Shown: positions 8,910-18,911, numbered from the stretch's first letter. The stretch is 63,104 nt of DNA from Bdellovibrionales bacterium Ga0074137 (GCA_001464715.1 LNDT01000024.1:1-63104); one strand, 5' to 3'. Program-made: numbers and translations. Notes: generated by a model not told the origin, from the sequence alone.

Positions 8910-10430
8910 ATGGTGATGTTTCGAAATGCGCTTGTCAGTGTCTCCGATAAAAAGGGCCTCGTTGAATTTTTAAAGCCGCATGTCGAGCGCGGACTTCGAG
9001 TCGTTTCGACAGGTGGAACTTTAAAGCACCTCAAAGATCACGGCATTCCCGCCGTCGACATTGCCGATCAAACTGGTTTTCCCGAAGTCATGGATGGGCG
9101 TGTGAAGACGCTTCACCCACGAGTGCACATGGCGCTTCTTTCAAGAGACGGTGTTCCTCAGGATCAAGATCTTCTTAAGAAAGAAGCTCTCGCGCCGTTT
9201 GATCTCTTGATCGTGAATCTCTATCCATTTGAAGAGGCCCGTGCCAAAGGGGCCAAAGGTGAAGAGCTTATTGAGTTCATCGATATCGGCGGACCCAGCA
9301 TGCTGAGGTCGGCCGCAAAAAATCATGCGCGACTAACAGTGATTTGTGATCCAAAAGATTACGAATGGGTCGAGTCCAAAAAAGCGCCGTTAACTCTTGA
9401 AGACCGACGCTGGCTTGCGGCCAAAGTTTTTTCACACACCAGCAGCTACGATGATCTTATTTCTCGAAGTCTCTCGGAAGAATCTCCGGCGACAAACAAT
9501 CTCACGGGACGCCTAGTTTCTGAACTTCGGTACGGAGAAAATCCGCAGCAAAAAGCATCTTGGTACCGTGATCCTATGGCGAGGTCAGGACTTCACGACG
9601 CGCAGATCATTCACGGTAAAGCTCTCTCGTACAATAATCTGCTGGATCTTGATGCCGCGTGTGCCGCCGTCACAGAGTTTCGAATTCCGACGGCCGTCTC
9701 TGTGAAACATAACAACCCGTGCGGTGTTGGCACCGGTCAAGACATTCGAACGGCTGTTCGACGTTCCGTGGCCGCGGACCCGGTCAGTGTTTTTGGCGGC
9801 ATCATCGCGCTCAATCGCGAGGTCGATTTTGAAACGGCCGAAGCGATGGCCTCAATATTTTTGGAGTGCGTGATTGCTCCGGGGTTCACACGAGACGCGC
9901 TGGAGCGGCTCAAAGTGAAGAAGGATCTTCGCATTCTTGTTTGGCCGGGGCTTGCCGAGCATCAGCCGGTCCGGCAGTTTAAAACGATTGCCGGTGGATA
10001 CCTTGTTCAGTCGGCCGATCGAACCAGTGATTGGTCTGAGAGCTGGAAAGTGATTGGAAAACCACTGTCCACGGAACTCAAAGTTGATTTGCTTTTGGCG
10101 TGGAAAGTTTGTGCGCACCTTCGTTCGAATGCGATTGCGATTGCCAGCGAGGGCGCGACGGTAGGTCTGGGAATGGGGCAGGTCAATCGTGTGGATGCTG
10201 TGGAACACGCGATTGCTCGCTTAAAAAAGCATCATCCCAACGCAGTAAATCCTGTCCTCGCGAGCGATGCGTTTTTCCCGTTCTCCGATTCGATGGAGAA
10301 AGTGGCCGACGCAGGAATTCGCTGGGTGATTCAGCCGGGCGGCTCGATCCGCGATGAAGAAGTGTTAAGTCGTGCGCAGGCACTAGGTATCACGACGGTA
10401 CTGACGGGAACACGACACTTCCGGCATTAA
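8910..10430 (+). CDS. purH: Bifunctional AICAR formyltransferase/IMP cyclohydrolase PurH
   Basis: 507 residues from the ATG at 8910; an in-frame TTG at 8859 would add a non-conserved 17-residue lead. The N-terminal cyclohydrolase domain starts with [14 protein letters not shown] and contains [12 protein letters not shown] and [11 protein letters not shown]. The formyltransferase domain carries [11 protein letters not shown] and [12 protein letters not shown], and the protein ends with TGTRHFRH. It performs the last two steps of IMP synthesis. Length matches the family (~510-530). It is separated from mlaD by 78 bp containing a near-palindrome around 8857. Confidence 0.97.
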   Translation: MVMFRNALVSVSDKKGLVEFLKPHVERGLRVVSTGGTLKHLKDHGIPAVDIADQTGFPEVMDGRVKTLHPRVHMALLSRDGVPQDQDLLKKEALAPFDLLIVNLYPFEEARAKGAKGEELIEFIDIGGPSMLRSAAKNHARLTVICDPKDYEWVESKKAPLTLEDRRWLAAKVFSHTSSYDDLISRSLSEESPATNNLTGRLVSELRYGENPQQKASWYRDPMARSGLHDAQIIHGKALSYNNLLDLDAACAAVTEFRIPTAVSVKHNNPCGVGTGQDIRTAVRRSVAADPVSVFGGIIALNREVDFETAEAMASIFLECVIAPGFTRDALERLKVKKDLRILVWPGLAEHQPVRQFKTIAGGYLVQSADRTSDWSESWKVIGKPLSTELKVDLLLAWKVCAHLRSNAIAIASEGATVGLGMGQVNRVDAVEHAIARLKKHHPNAVNPVLASDAFFPFSDSMEKVADAGIRWVIQPGGSIRDEEVLSRAQALGITTVLTGTRHFRH

Positions 10431-10453
10431 GTCTAGGCCTCGATAAAGGCTTC

Positions 10454-10469
10454 AATCCCAGCCGGGATT
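10454..10469. terminator. Small hairpin between purH and the GYF/TPR gene
   Basis: A 6 bp perfect stem (AATCCC / GGGATT) with a 4-base loop lies 23 bases after the purH stop. No clear T-run follows, so terminator function is uncertain; it could also be a processing or attenuation structure. Confidence 0.25.
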
Positions 10470-10497
10470 AAGTGAAACTAGGTGCTCGGGAGGCGGA

Positions 10498-12492
10498 GTG
10501 GCCGCGAGCGACAATCAGCAACAGCCTACAAAACCAATTCTTGGAAAAGACACTCTTTGGTTGGTGAAGAGCGGTGACCGCATACTTGGACCGTTCCTAA
10601 CGGCTGAAGTCGTGCGGCGCTTGCGCGCGAAAGAGCTTGTTGTCATTGATGAAGTGATTTCTCCGCAGTCTCGCTGGCGCCATATTCGCGACGAAGCTGT
10701 TTTCTCGGTAGTGGTCGACGAAATTCGAACAGGACTCATGACGGTCCGTGACGACACAGAGGTCGGCGACGCCGGCGCAAAAACTGAAACCATCACAATT
10801 CCAAGAAATGCCGACGATAAAACTCCGCGTCCAATAAAAGATCACAACACATCCGTCGGATCAGTGACGTCGGCGGGTTTTGATTCGTCGGTGCGAGCGT
10901 CCGAAATTATCGATGCCGATATTGTCGAGGAAATCGATGACGATGGCGAAGTGATACATCATGCCTCGGCTCGAAAAATTGAAAAGAACTCCGACCGAAA
11001 ATCCTCAAAAAAAGCCAACGTGCACAGCTCGCTTTCTTACGCACCACCGGGTAAAGAAAGAAATTCGGGAAAGACATCGGGGAAGAAGTCAGGGCGGACG
11101 GCGTTTGTCTCGAAGACTTCGCAGGCGCTTTGGGCTTTGGTTTTGTCCGCTATCGTCGCAATCGGTGGCAGTATTTATTTCTTCAAGATTGCCCCCGCAC
11201 GTCGAGCCGCCGTGCGCGCCGATGAGGTTGCTCGCTTGAGAAAAGAGGCCGACCGCGCATGGTCTTTGGCTGAATTTCAGCGCGCCATGAAACTTTACGG
11301 CCAAATAAATCGTGAGCCTCGGTTAGATTTAGAGTCGGACTTGCGACACGCGATTCTCCAGCTTCGTGTGGCACGTGAAACTTTAGCAGCGAAGCGGCGA
11401 CTCGAAGAATTGATTCCAAAACTTCCAACCTCTGAAGCAAGAAGCCGCGCTCGGATTGCTTTGGCGGTGGCGAGCCTTCAGGCTGACGAACCTTTGGTGG
11501 CGCAAAACGCACTGTTAAAAATCATACGCGACACGGATGCTGGGCCGATTGCGTACTTCAATCTCGGTGCCGCTCAAGCGGCCAATGGCCAGCGTGCGGA
11601 AGCCATCGAAACTTTGAAGAAGCTTGATGGACACGCGACGCTCGGAGGCCCATCGCGCCTTTTGATTTCAATTCTTCACATGCGAAGCGGGGCGATGAAG
11701 TTGGCCTCTTCGGCGACAGATATCGACGATCAGGGTCAGCAGCCCGCATGGCGACAAGAACTTTACACCGTCGGAGCTGTGGCCGATTGGATCGACGGAA
11801 ATAAACGTCGGTCGAATCAGAGGCTACGGGTTGCCCTTGATACGGATCCCTTCCAGACCGAAGAGTTTTTTTACGATCCGCTTCTCTACTTTGAAGCCCT
11901 TCGTTGGCGGAACCTTCTTCCTTACGTGAAAGATTACTCGGCGAAATCAAAGTCCAATGGCGCAAAAGCACTTTACGCTCTTGCTCTCGTAAAGTCGGAT
12001 CGTCGCAGCGATGCTCAACAAGTATTGAGTGAGAGCCTTTCGCCGAAAGTGAACGACTCGGATCTTCAAGCGGTGAGTGCTTACAGCATGATGATGCAGA
12101 GTCGCGACGAAGAGGCTCGAGGGGCGCTGAAATTCTCAAGAGCGACAACCGGCGGCACGACAACGGCTGTTCCCATGATCAGCGCGATTCTTGACGCAAG
12201 AATTTACGAGCGAGCGGGGGATCGAAATTCTGCAGACGCCGTATGGATGGAAGTTGCCAAGCGCCCACAGCCACCGGTTGCAGCCTTGGTCAGTGTGGCC
12301 CGCGTCGACAGTCAGATCGCGACAGAAAAAGTCATCGGCACCGTAGAGAGACTTAAAGTTCTTTACCCACACTCCGTGCAAGTGATGAAACTCCATGAAA
12401 CTGTTTTTGCACCCGCGCCAGAAAACCCATCGGAAAAGGCATCCGAAAACCCGGCAGCTGGCGCAGCCGTCGACGCGAGTGCCAAGCCTTGA
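10498..12492 (+). CDS. GYF_2-domain membrane protein with TPR-like C-terminal region
   Basis: 664 residues, GTG start preceded by a strong GGAGGCGGA ribosome-binding site. Residues ~18-80 form a GYF_2 (DUF4339) domain (WLVKSGDRILGPF pattern). A charged linker follows, then one membrane segment near 210-232 (ALWALVLSAIVAIGGSIYFF), and ~400 residues of helical TPR-like repeats. The protein is probably anchored in the inner membrane with the GYF_2 domain cytoplasmic and the repeats periplasmic, a scaffold arrangement. Its exact role is not known. It is coupled (TTGA) to the lipoprotein gene at 12489. A second GYF_2 protein occurs at 25697. Confidence 0.75.
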   Translation: MAASDNQQQPTKPILGKDTLWLVKSGDRILGPFLTAEVVRRLRAKELVVIDEVISPQSRWRHIRDEAVFSVVVDEIRTGLMTVRDDTEVGDAGAKTETITIPRNADDKTPRPIKDHNTSVGSVTSAGFDSSVRASEIIDADIVEEIDDDGEVIHHASARKIEKNSDRKSSKKANVHSSLSYAPPGKERNSGKTSGKKSGRTAFVSKTSQALWALVLSAIVAIGGSIYFFKIAPARRAAVRADEVARLRKEADRAWSLAEFQRAMKLYGQINREPRLDLESDLRHAILQLRVARETLAAKRRLEELIPKLPTSEARSRARIALAVASLQADEPLVAQNALLKIIRDTDAGPIAYFNLGAAQAANGQRAEAIETLKKLDGHATLGGPSRLLISILHMRSGAMKLASSATDIDDQGQQPAWRQELYTVGAVADWIDGNKRRSNQRLRVALDTDPFQTEEFFYDPLLYFEALRWRNLLPYVKDYSAKSKSNGAKALYALALVKSDRRSDAQQVLSESLSPKVNDSDLQAVSAYSMMMQSRDEEARGALKFSRATTGGTTTAVPMISAILDARIYERAGDRNSADAVWMEVAKRPQPPVAALVSVARVDSQIATEKVIGTVERLKVLYPHSVQVMKLHETVFAPAPENPSEKASENPAAGAAVDASAKP

Positions 12493-13220
12493 AGCATTTT
12501 GTCCAGACCCTGGTCGCTCTCATTTTTCCTGCACTTTTTCTTGTGGGTTGTAAAAGTGAGCCTGCATGGAAGTCGAGGGTTTACGTTGAGCGATCCTTGT
12601 CGAGCAATATCGGTGAAGTGATGATTCCTGCCGAACTTTGGGAGAGGGTCATTGATCCCGAGCGACCTCTCATCGCACCCATGAACTTGAGTCAGGTACC
12701 AACACCCAACCGTGGGGGCGGAGACTCGGCCATTGCCAGAACTTCAGTTGAAACCGATTTGAAACCCGTGTCGGTTTATCTCTTGGAAGAATCAGAAGGC
12801 GTCTTGGGTGGTCGAAATCAAAAAGTCGTTTTTGGGCCCGGTGGCGGCGATATTGATCTGCGGGATTTCGTTCGCGAAAAGAAAGGTTCCTTCCGCGTCG
12901 TCTTTTCCTTTGCGGATGATGCGGGCCCGGAAGTTCCTCGGCGTGTTTGGTACGTGTCCAATGCTCAACGCCGAAAAGTCGGCCCTGATCTGGTCGGCGC
13001 AGGCTGCGATACGTACATGGACATTTCGTCCGTCGTTGCGTCGTCACTTAAGACCGATGGATTATTGATGGCCGTCGGCGGCGATCGCCACGTCAGTGCG
13101 TTGGCGGGCACATTTATTTTTTCGGTGAAACGGGGTTCGCGGATCGAAGTCGCACGCCTTACCTTCACAGACTCTTCGAAAAAGAAAGATGTCCTCTGCC
13201 GCGGTCGCGGTGAATCGTGA
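12489..13220 (+). CDS. Predicted lipoprotein of unknown function
   Basis: 243 residues from a TTG start overlapping the previous stop. The N-terminus is a lipoprotein signal (hydrophobic stretch ending in LFLVGC, Cys near residue 21). The rest is a beta-rich, glycine-containing domain with no family I recognise. Coupling to the GYF_2/TPR membrane protein suggests they act together in the envelope. The downstream glutathione peroxidase start overlaps its stop (GTGA at 13217). Confidence 0.75.
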   Translation: MKHFVQTLVALIFPALFLVGCKSEPAWKSRVYVERSLSSNIGEVMIPAELWERVIDPERPLIAPMNLSQVPTPNRGGGDSAIARTSVETDLKPVSVYLLEESEGVLGGRNQKVVFGPGGGDIDLRDFVREKKGSFRVVFSFADDAGPEVPRRVWYVSNAQRRKVGPDLVGAGCDTYMDISSVVASSLKTDGLLMAVGGDRHVSALAGTFIFSVKRGSRIEVARLTFTDSSKKKDVLCRGRGES

Positions 13221-13711
13221 AACTTAATTTGGCTTCTTACCAGTGGCAAACATTGGCAGGAGAGCCGGTGACTTTTGACCGCTTCAAGGGACAGGTTTTG
13301 TTGATCGTGAATGTCGCAAGTCACTGCGGGTTCACTCCTCAGTATGAAGGTCTTCAAGAGCTTCAAAATAAGTACCGGACCCAAGGGTTTTCGGTTTTGG
13401 GTTTTCCCTGCAACCAGTTCGGATTTCAAGAGGCCGGCTCTGCCGAATCGATTCAGACTTTTTGTCAAACCACCTATGCCGTTGATTTTCCGATGTTTGC
13501 AAAAGTGAAAGTAAACGGTTCTGACGCTCACCCCCTTTTTCAAGATCTAAAGAAAGCCGCGCCAGGATTTATGGGCATGGGCGCCATCAAGTGGAATTTT
13601 ACGAAGTTTCTCGTCGATCGGGGCGGAATCGTGCGTGAACGCTTTAAGCCCAGCACTGAGCCGAAAGATATGGCTAAACAAATCGAAAAGCTTCTTGAAA
13701 AGGCCCTTTGA
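13217..13711 (+). CDS. Glutathione peroxidase family thiol peroxidase
   Basis: 164 residues, the normal size for bacterial Gpx/BtuE. The peroxidatic Cys is in NVASHCGFT (near residue 37); the catalytic Gln is in GFPCNQFGFQE and the catalytic Trp in IKWNFTKFLVD, completing the triad. It reduces hydrogen peroxide or lipid hydroperoxides, most likely with thioredoxin as donor, as is usual for Cys-type bacterial members. No signal peptide is visible, so it is cytoplasmic. It is translationally coupled to both neighbours. Confidence 0.95.
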   Translation: MKLNLASYQWQTLAGEPVTFDRFKGQVLLIVNVASHCGFTPQYEGLQELQNKYRTQGFSVLGFPCNQFGFQEAGSAESIQTFCQTTYAVDFPMFAKVKVNGSDAHPLFQDLKKAAPGFMGMGAIKWNFTKFLVDRGGIVRERFKPSTEPKDMAKQIEKLLEKAL

Positions 13712-14715
13712 GCCGCCTGGCAATTCCAAGTAAGCTCCTACGTATGATCACGCGAGAAAATAAAGGCCCGTTTGTCTCTGAACTTTCCGACAAGATGGCT
13801 GTTGAGTCGGTTTTTTTGATTCGCGAAAAACATTTTGGAACCGGTAAAAACGGCAAAAGTTTTTTGACGCTTCAATTGGCCGATCGTTCAGGGTCTGTGG
13901 ACTCTCGAATCTGGGAAAATGCCGAGGCCATGCAGCTGATCTACCAACAAGGCGACGTCGTGCGCGCCAAAGGTGTTGTTCAAGTTTTTCAAAGTCGCCT
14001 GCAGCTGATTGTGCATAAACTCGATAAACTTGATGTCTCGTCCGTTGAGCCGGATCTTTTAATTGCGGCCAGTCGTCGGAGCGCCGAGGACATGGAAGCC
14101 GAGCTTCACGCGCTTGTCGCGGGACTTGATGCGGGACCCGTTCGAACACTCTTGCAGGCGACGCTTGAGGAACCATTGGTTCGGACTCGTCTCAGAACTC
14201 ATCCGGCGGCAAAGACGATTCACCACGCTTACCGCTCGGGACTGCTTGAGCACATTTTGTCGATCGCGAAACTGATGAATTTGCTGCACGCCCATTACAC
14301 GAGCGAAGGCGTCGGGCTCGATCGATCACTCTTGGTTTTTGGCGCGATCTACCATGATATCGGAAAACTTTGGGAGCTCGAAGGTGACGGGCCTTACAGC
14401 TACACCGATCGCGGACGTCTTTTGGGTCACATGTCCATTGCCGTTGAAATGATCGAGCGGAAGTCTTTAGAGATTCCTGAACTGAACGACCGCTTGAAAG
14501 ATAAGCTGAAGCACATCATTCTCAGCCACCATGGGCGCTTAGAGTACGGTTCGCCGAAGGAACCGATGTTCCTTGAAGCGATCATCGTTGCAATGATCGA
14601 TGACTTCGATAGCAAGGTGAATTCTATTCACCACTTTGCAGAAGCAGAGCGTGCTCAGGGCGCCGAGTGGTCCAGGCTTCATCCGCAGCTGGGTCGTTTT
14701 TTACTGCTTCGGTAG
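13708..14715 (+). CDS. OB-fold/HD-domain protein, YhaM-like 3'-5' exoribonuclease
   Basis: 335 residues from a TTG overlapping the gpx stop; the ATG at 13744 is an alternative start. The N-terminal ~100 residues form an OB-type nucleic-acid binding domain (FLTLQLADRSGSVDSRIW). The C-terminal half is an HD phosphohydrolase domain with metal ligands in HHAYRSGLLEH, GAIYHDIGK and ILSHHGRLEYG. This architecture is that of YhaM-family 3'-5' exonucleases. Other OB-HD hydrolases are possible, but the length and order fit YhaM well. Confidence 0.88.
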   Translation: MSRLAIPSKLLRMITRENKGPFVSELSDKMAVESVFLIREKHFGTGKNGKSFLTLQLADRSGSVDSRIWENAEAMQLIYQQGDVVRAKGVVQVFQSRLQLIVHKLDKLDVSSVEPDLLIAASRRSAEDMEAELHALVAGLDAGPVRTLLQATLEEPLVRTRLRTHPAAKTIHHAYRSGLLEHILSIAKLMNLLHAHYTSEGVGLDRSLLVFGAIYHDIGKLWELEGDGPYSYTDRGRLLGHMSIAVEMIERKSLEIPELNDRLKDKLKHIILSHHGRLEYGSPKEPMFLEAIIVAMIDDFDSKVNSIHHFAEAERAQGAEWSRLHPQLGRFLLLR

Positions 14716-14772
14716 TAAAGATGGGCCGAAACTTGGGCCAGAAATCGGGCCAGATTGGAAAGGCGTTTTAGA

Positions 14773-15294
14773 ATGTTGGGTGATCTTTTCGATTTTATCA
14801 ACGCGTACAAGCGCTACGATCCTGCGGCGAAATCGCGCCTGGAAATTCTGCTTCTTTATGGCGGACCTAAAGCGATTTTTTTTCATCGATTGGCTCATCC
14901 ACTTTACAATTCAAGACTCTATTTTTTTGCGCGCCTTCTTTCAGAGATCGCGCGCCTGTTGACCGGTATCGAAATTCATCCGGGGGCTAAGATCGGACGC
15001 CGACTGGTCATCGATCACGGCGTTGGCGTTGTGATCGGCGAAACGGCGGTCGTAGGCGACGACTGCATTATCTTTCACACCACGACATTGGGCGGAGTAA
15101 AGTTCGATCCGGTGAAACGCCATCCCACAGTGGGAAATCGTGTCTTGATCGGTGCTGGAGCGAAGGTTCTTGGTCCGATCACGCTGGGAGATGATTGCCG
15201 CATTGGTGCAAACACTGTAGTTCTTCACGATGTTCCGCCGGGCCATACGGTGATGGCCGCGCCATCTCTCGTGGTTCCACCGAAAGTCCGATGA
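14773..15294 (+). CDS. cysE: Serine O-acetyltransferase
   Basis: 173 residues from the ATG at 14773 (a TTG at 14755 adds six residues). The left-handed beta-helix hexapeptide repeats are clear ([35 protein letters not shown]), with the catalytic His/Asp region in [17 protein letters not shown]. It makes O-acetylserine for cysteine synthesis. The short form without the long N-terminal helical domain of E. coli CysE resembles EpsC/SrpH types. The stop overlaps the MFS start (ATGA at 15291). The 57-base leader contains repeated GGGCCAGA units. Confidence 0.92.
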   Translation: MLGDLFDFINAYKRYDPAAKSRLEILLLYGGPKAIFFHRLAHPLYNSRLYFFARLLSEIARLLTGIEIHPGAKIGRRLVIDHGVGVVIGETAVVGDDCIIFHTTTLGGVKFDPVKRHPTVGNRVLIGAGAKVLGPITLGDDCRIGANTVVLHDVPPGHTVMAAPSLVVPPKVR

Positions 15295-16496
15295 AATCTA
15301 AAACGCCCCTCTATAAGTCGCCGCTCTTTGCGATCTTTTTAATTGTCGCAGTCGACGTTCTTGGTTTCACGATGATCCTTCCTTTGCTCCCTTTTTATGC
15401 TCAAAAGTACGGTGCTTCGCCGTTTGTCGTCGGTGTCCTCGCAACGACCTTCGCGGTTTGCCAATTAATTTCAGGACCGTTTTTGGGCCGAATTTCTGAC
15501 AAGTACGGACGGAAGCCGATACTCATGCTGAGTCAGATGGGAACATTTGCAGGATTTGTAATGTTGGGACTCGCCAACAGTCTTCCGATTATTTTTCTCT
15601 CACGCATCATCGACGGCATAACGGCCGGAAACTTGACGATTGCCCAAGCGGCGATTGCGGATGTGACACCGCCCGAGGGTCGCGCCAAAGCCTTCGGTGT
15701 TATCGGTATCGCATTTGGTCTTGGATTTCTTATTGGCCCTGCGATTTCAGCGGGACTTGCGCCTTTCGGTGTTCATTATCCGGCGTACGCCGCCGCCGGG
15801 CTTTCACTGATTTCGATCTTTGCAACGTGGAAGCTTTTGCCTAAAGCCTCTGTCAAAGTTCAATCCTCAGAGAATTCAAAGTCCTTTGGGCGCGCCGCAG
15901 TCTACCTGCGAGACCCGAAAGTGCGATGGCTGTTGGTTGAGTTTCTCATTTTCGGATTTGTTTTCGCAGGATTTACCTCTGGCTTTGCGCTTTTCGCGGA
16001 ACGTCGTTTCACGTGGGAAGGAAAACCTTTCGGGGCCAGCGAAGTGGCGCTCCTCTTCGCCTACTCGGGCTTTCTTGGTTTAATATTTCAAGGACTGATA
16101 CTGGGTCGCCTGGTCAAAGCTTTTGGAGAAGCGAAGCTTGTCTGGGCTGGATTTGCGGCGATGGCCGTCAGCTACTTTCTTTTAGCGTCTGCTGATTCGA
16201 TCGCAGCACTATTGATTGCTAGTACGATTGGATCTTTTGGGACTGGCGTTATCCGTCCGGCCCTGACGTCGCTCGTTTCTCGAACCTCCAATTCTGACGA
16301 GCAGGGCGCGGCTCTTGGTGCCACGCAGTCGATGGCGTCGATGGGTCAGATTTTTGCGCCGTTGATTTCAGGGGGAATTATAAACGCTTCTGCCCAATAT
16401 CCGATGGCGCTCGCCGCGTGGGGCTGGTGGCTGGGCGGGCTTTCTCTAGTGGGACTTGCTGTTCGGCACTGGACGGGCCCGAAGGCAGCACCCTAA
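15291..16496 (+). CDS. MFS transporter, TetA-like drug:H+ antiporter family
   Basis: 401 residues and about 12 membrane segments. The N-terminus ([20 protein letters not shown]) and motif A between helices 2 and 3 ([13 protein letters not shown]) are typical of the DHA1/TetA group, as is the helix-5 region with [13 protein letters not shown]. The likely role is export of small molecules or drugs by proton exchange; the substrate cannot be told. The ATG overlaps the cysE stop. A hairpin plus T-run just after the stop ends the unit. Confidence 0.88.
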   Translation: MKSKTPLYKSPLFAIFLIVAVDVLGFTMILPLLPFYAQKYGASPFVVGVLATTFAVCQLISGPFLGRISDKYGRKPILMLSQMGTFAGFVMLGLANSLPIIFLSRIIDGITAGNLTIAQAAIADVTPPEGRAKAFGVIGIAFGLGFLIGPAISAGLAPFGVHYPAYAAAGLSLISIFATWKLLPKASVKVQSSENSKSFGRAAVYLRDPKVRWLLVEFLIFGFVFAGFTSGFALFAERRFTWEGKPFGASEVALLFAYSGFLGLIFQGLILGRLVKAFGEAKLVWAGFAAMAVSYFLLASADSIAALLIASTIGSFGTGVIRPALTSLVSRTSNSDEQGAALGATQSMASMGQIFAPLISGGIINASAQYPMALAAWGWWLGGLSLVGLAVRHWTGPKAAP

Positions 16497-16518
16497 AAAA
16501 TTCAAGATGAATTTTTTT
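16495..16518 (+). terminator. AT-rich hairpin terminator after the MFS gene
   Basis: A 9 bp inverted repeat (AAAAAATTC / GAATTTTTT) with a 5-base loop sits directly at the MFS stop codon and ends in T residues. The stem is weak in G/C, so efficiency is uncertain, but position and T-run fit an intrinsic terminator. Confidence 0.5.
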
Positions 16519-16557
16519 ATTCGGGTTCGCGGAGGTTAAAGACTATCGTTCGTCTTG

Positions 16558-17520
16558 ATGGTTTCATCGATTATCGCTCGAGCATTCATCTCTGGTTTTG
16601 TTTCTGGTTTGGTTTTCGTAGCCGCAATGCCGGTGGCGGAGTCAAAGACTGATGCGAGCCCACACCGTGCGCCCCAGTTTAGCTTTCTATTCGTCGGCGG
16701 GTTTGGAAACGAACTTGGACGGAGCAATTATTTTTCTGAAAATATCTTGGCGGTGCGAGAGATGGGAGCCGCTTTGGCGGAAGCTTATTTCCCGCCGTCA
16801 CTCCAATCGGTCGAGAAAAACACGGACGGGTTAAAGGCTCGGATCCTTGAGCTTCACGAGCGCGGCGGCGGACGCCCGGTGATCGTGGTGGGGCACTCAA
16901 AAGGTGGTCTCGAGACACTGGCCACACTCCTCAGATTTCCCGAACTTGTGCGTGAGCGTGTCGTTGATCAGGCCATTCTGATTCAAGCGCCTTTAGGTGG
17001 TAACACGTTGTTTGACGAGCGCGGCCGGTGGGGGCAGTGGCTTGTTAAGTTGTTCTCGGTGGCGCCGGGATTTCGCTCGCTTCGTTCGGCGGGAATTCAG
17101 ACCTCGATCGCGGATCGGCTGGTCAAACTTTCCGAAGTCGACGAGGATTTTCGGCGAATTAGCCGCTCTGTGAGTTATGTCGTCACCGAGAAACCGTCTG
17201 CAGATTCCGCTCAAATATTTCGGTTTCAGTCGCTGCTTCCGCGAACGCTGTTTCCGGCCCACGTTCCGAATGATGGCCTCATTGCCACCGCCGACATGGC
17301 CATTCCTGGTTTTGGTTCGGTGCTTGCTCGTCTGACCGCGGATCACTTGGAAACTGTGCTTGGTCGCAATGTTCGTTTCTTAGTTGATAACGTCGATCGC
17401 GATTCCGTACACACTTTAACGAAAACACTTGTGGCCTCGGCGCTTTCAAAGAAGCGTGCAGCGCGGGTCCTATCATCGACCTGCGAGTCCCTGTTCTTAA
17501 GCACGTCGTTTGAATTCTGA
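16558..17520 (+). CDS. Exported alpha/beta-hydrolase (lipase/esterase-like)
   Basis: About 320 residues from the ATG at 16558 (TTG at 16555 directly before it). An N-terminal signal peptide is likely (FISGFVSGLVFVAAMPVAES). The nucleophile elbow is VIVVGHSKGGLETLATLL, matching G-H-S-x-G of lipases and PGAP1-like esterases; a plausible Asp/His pair lies in the C-terminal half (VPNDGLIATADM; LTADHLETVLG). It probably hydrolyses ester substrates in the periplasm or outside. A possible ribosome-binding site (GGAGG at 16531) is further away than usual. It converges on the minus-strand RsmI-like gene. Confidence 0.75.
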   Translation: MVSSIIARAFISGFVSGLVFVAAMPVAESKTDASPHRAPQFSFLFVGGFGNELGRSNYFSENILAVREMGAALAEAYFPPSLQSVEKNTDGLKARILELHERGGGRPVIVVGHSKGGLETLATLLRFPELVRERVVDQAILIQAPLGGNTLFDERGRWGQWLVKLFSVAPGFRSLRSAGIQTSIADRLVKLSEVDEDFRRISRSVSYVVTEKPSADSAQIFRFQSLLPRTLFPAHVPNDGLIATADMAIPGFGSVLARLTADHLETVLGRNVRFLVDNVDRDSVHTLTKTLVASALSKKRAARVLSSTCESLFLSTSFEF

Positions 17521-17541
17521 GGATTTCGAGCAGCGCGGACT

Positions 17542-18288
17542 TCACCGCAGCAGCAACATAAATTCGGCCTTCTTCTGGTCGTCTGGTTTTTTCGCCCAAA
17601 GAGTTGAAAGTTCCGCTAGCTTTCCTTCGTGAACGACTTCTTTTGACGATGTGAAGTCGCAGCCCAAAATCGCGCGGCGCTCGGGCATCAGGGCGGCCAG
17701 CTCGCTCAAGAGTTTTTCAAGACGATACGGTGTATCCATTAAAATCGTCGCATGAGTTTCGCGGACGACGGCTTTCAATGCTTCGTCGCGCTCATCACGA
17801 GATGCTGGTAAAAATCCCCGAAACACGAATTGATCAATTCGATGACCAGCCAGCGAAAGTAAGCACATCAAAGCGGAAGCTCCCGGAGCCGCCGAAACTT
17901 TCACACCACGACGGCGCAGCTCTTGAACCAAGGGCGCTCCGGGATCACAAAATCCGGGTGTGCCACAATCGGAAACAAGCGACGTGAACCCTCCGGCCTT
18001 GTGAATTTCTATCACTCGGTCCGCCAGCGCTTTAACGTCCTCCGGTTTTGAGTGCTCATTCAAAACTTCGATGTCCGATGGCTCCGCATTTCGAGTTTGC
18101 GGCGGGGCCGACTTTCTTGGACGACCAATTCTTTTTAAAAGTGTCGTGAGCGGTCGAAATTCTTCGCCAATCACGAGCGTCGCTTCTAGCAGGAGCCGTG
18201 TGGCGCGCACCGACATGTCGTCGTCGTCGCCAATGGGTGTGGCGACAAGAAAAAGGGCGGTCTTTGAAGAATTCACGGGGTCTGTCAT
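17542..18288 (-). CDS. RsmI-like tetrapyrrole-methylase-fold SAM methyltransferase
   Basis: 248 residues with TP-methylase motifs: LFLVATPIGDDDDMSVRA (RsmI: ATPIGNLxD), VIGEEFRPLTTLL, SLVSDCGTPGFCDPGA and SAAPGASALMCLL, then FRGFLPAS. This is the RsmI family, which 2'-O-methylates C1402 of 16S rRNA with SAM. The protein is shorter than typical RsmI (~280) and departs from consensus at the IGNL and SDAGTP motifs, so it may be a paralogue with another target. It is divergent from the NUDIX gene, with about 47 bp between. Confidence 0.78.
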   Translation of the reverse strand: MTDPVNSSKTALFLVATPIGDDDDMSVRATRLLLEATLVIGEEFRPLTTLLKRIGRPRKSAPPQTRNAEPSDIEVLNEHSKPEDVKALADRVIEIHKAGGFTSLVSDCGTPGFCDPGAPLVQELRRRGVKVSAAPGASALMCLLSLAGHRIDQFVFRGFLPASRDERDEALKAVVRETHATILMDTPYRLEKLLSELAALMPERRAILGCDFTSSKEVVHEGKLAELSTLWAKKPDDQKKAEFMLLLR

Positions 18289-18335
18289 AGCACGTCAAAC
18301 TGGACGATGTTCGTGTCTCGGGTCAAGATGAAGTG

Positions 18336-18911
18336 ATGAATGAAACGGGAAAACTGTCAGATCATTTGATATGGGACACGCTGGAAACGAAGGAACGTCT
18401 TAAGGCCGGTTTTTTTCGTCTGCGCGAGGACAAGTGTCGTCTTCCTGATGGCCGAATTATGCCGGCGTACTATGTGATGGAATTTCCGGACTGGGTGAAC
18501 ATTGTTCCGGTCACACTCGACGGAAAAATAATCTTGGTCGAACAGTACCGTCACGCCAGCGGAAAAGTTCACCTGGAAATCCCAGGTGGGTCGATGGATC
18601 CAAAATCGGGCGAAGACCCCAAGCGAGCGGCGTTGAGAGAACTTTCTGAAGAGACTGGATTTGTGCCTGACGACATTCGGCTGATCGGAAAACACTTTCC
18701 AAACCCGGCGATGCAAAACAATGCGATGTGGACGTATGTGGGCTTTGGCTGTCGCAAAGTCGCCGCACCTACGCCGGATCCCTATGAAGATATCCGTGTT
18801 GTACAGCTTCCGGTGAATGAAGTTTTTGACAAAATCCAATCGGGTGAAATCAATCATTCGATTGTGGTCGCGTCGCTGATGTACGCAATGGCAGTCCTCG
18901 GAGTGCGATAG
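18336..18911 (+). CDS. NUDIX hydrolase (ADP-ribose pyrophosphatase-like)
   Basis: 191 residues from the ATG at 18336 (an in-frame codon at 18333 also serves). The Nudix box runs from GGSMDPKSGEDP to RAALRELSEETGF and matches G-x5-E-x7-REUxEExGU. Upstream is VPVTLDGKIILVEQYRH, typical of ADP-ribose/sugar-nucleotide pyrophosphatases. It likely cleaves nucleoside diphosphate sugars in the cytoplasm; the exact substrate is not determined by the sequence. The stop is only 4 bases from the end of the convergent DUF3592 gene. Confidence 0.9.
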   Translation: MNETGKLSDHLIWDTLETKERLKAGFFRLREDKCRLPDGRIMPAYYVMEFPDWVNIVPVTLDGKIILVEQYRHASGKVHLEIPGGSMDPKSGEDPKRAALRELSEETGFVPDDIRLIGKHFPNPAMQNNAMWTYVGFGCRKVAAPTPDPYEDIRVVQLPVNEVFDKIQSGEINHSIVVASLMYAMAVLGVR

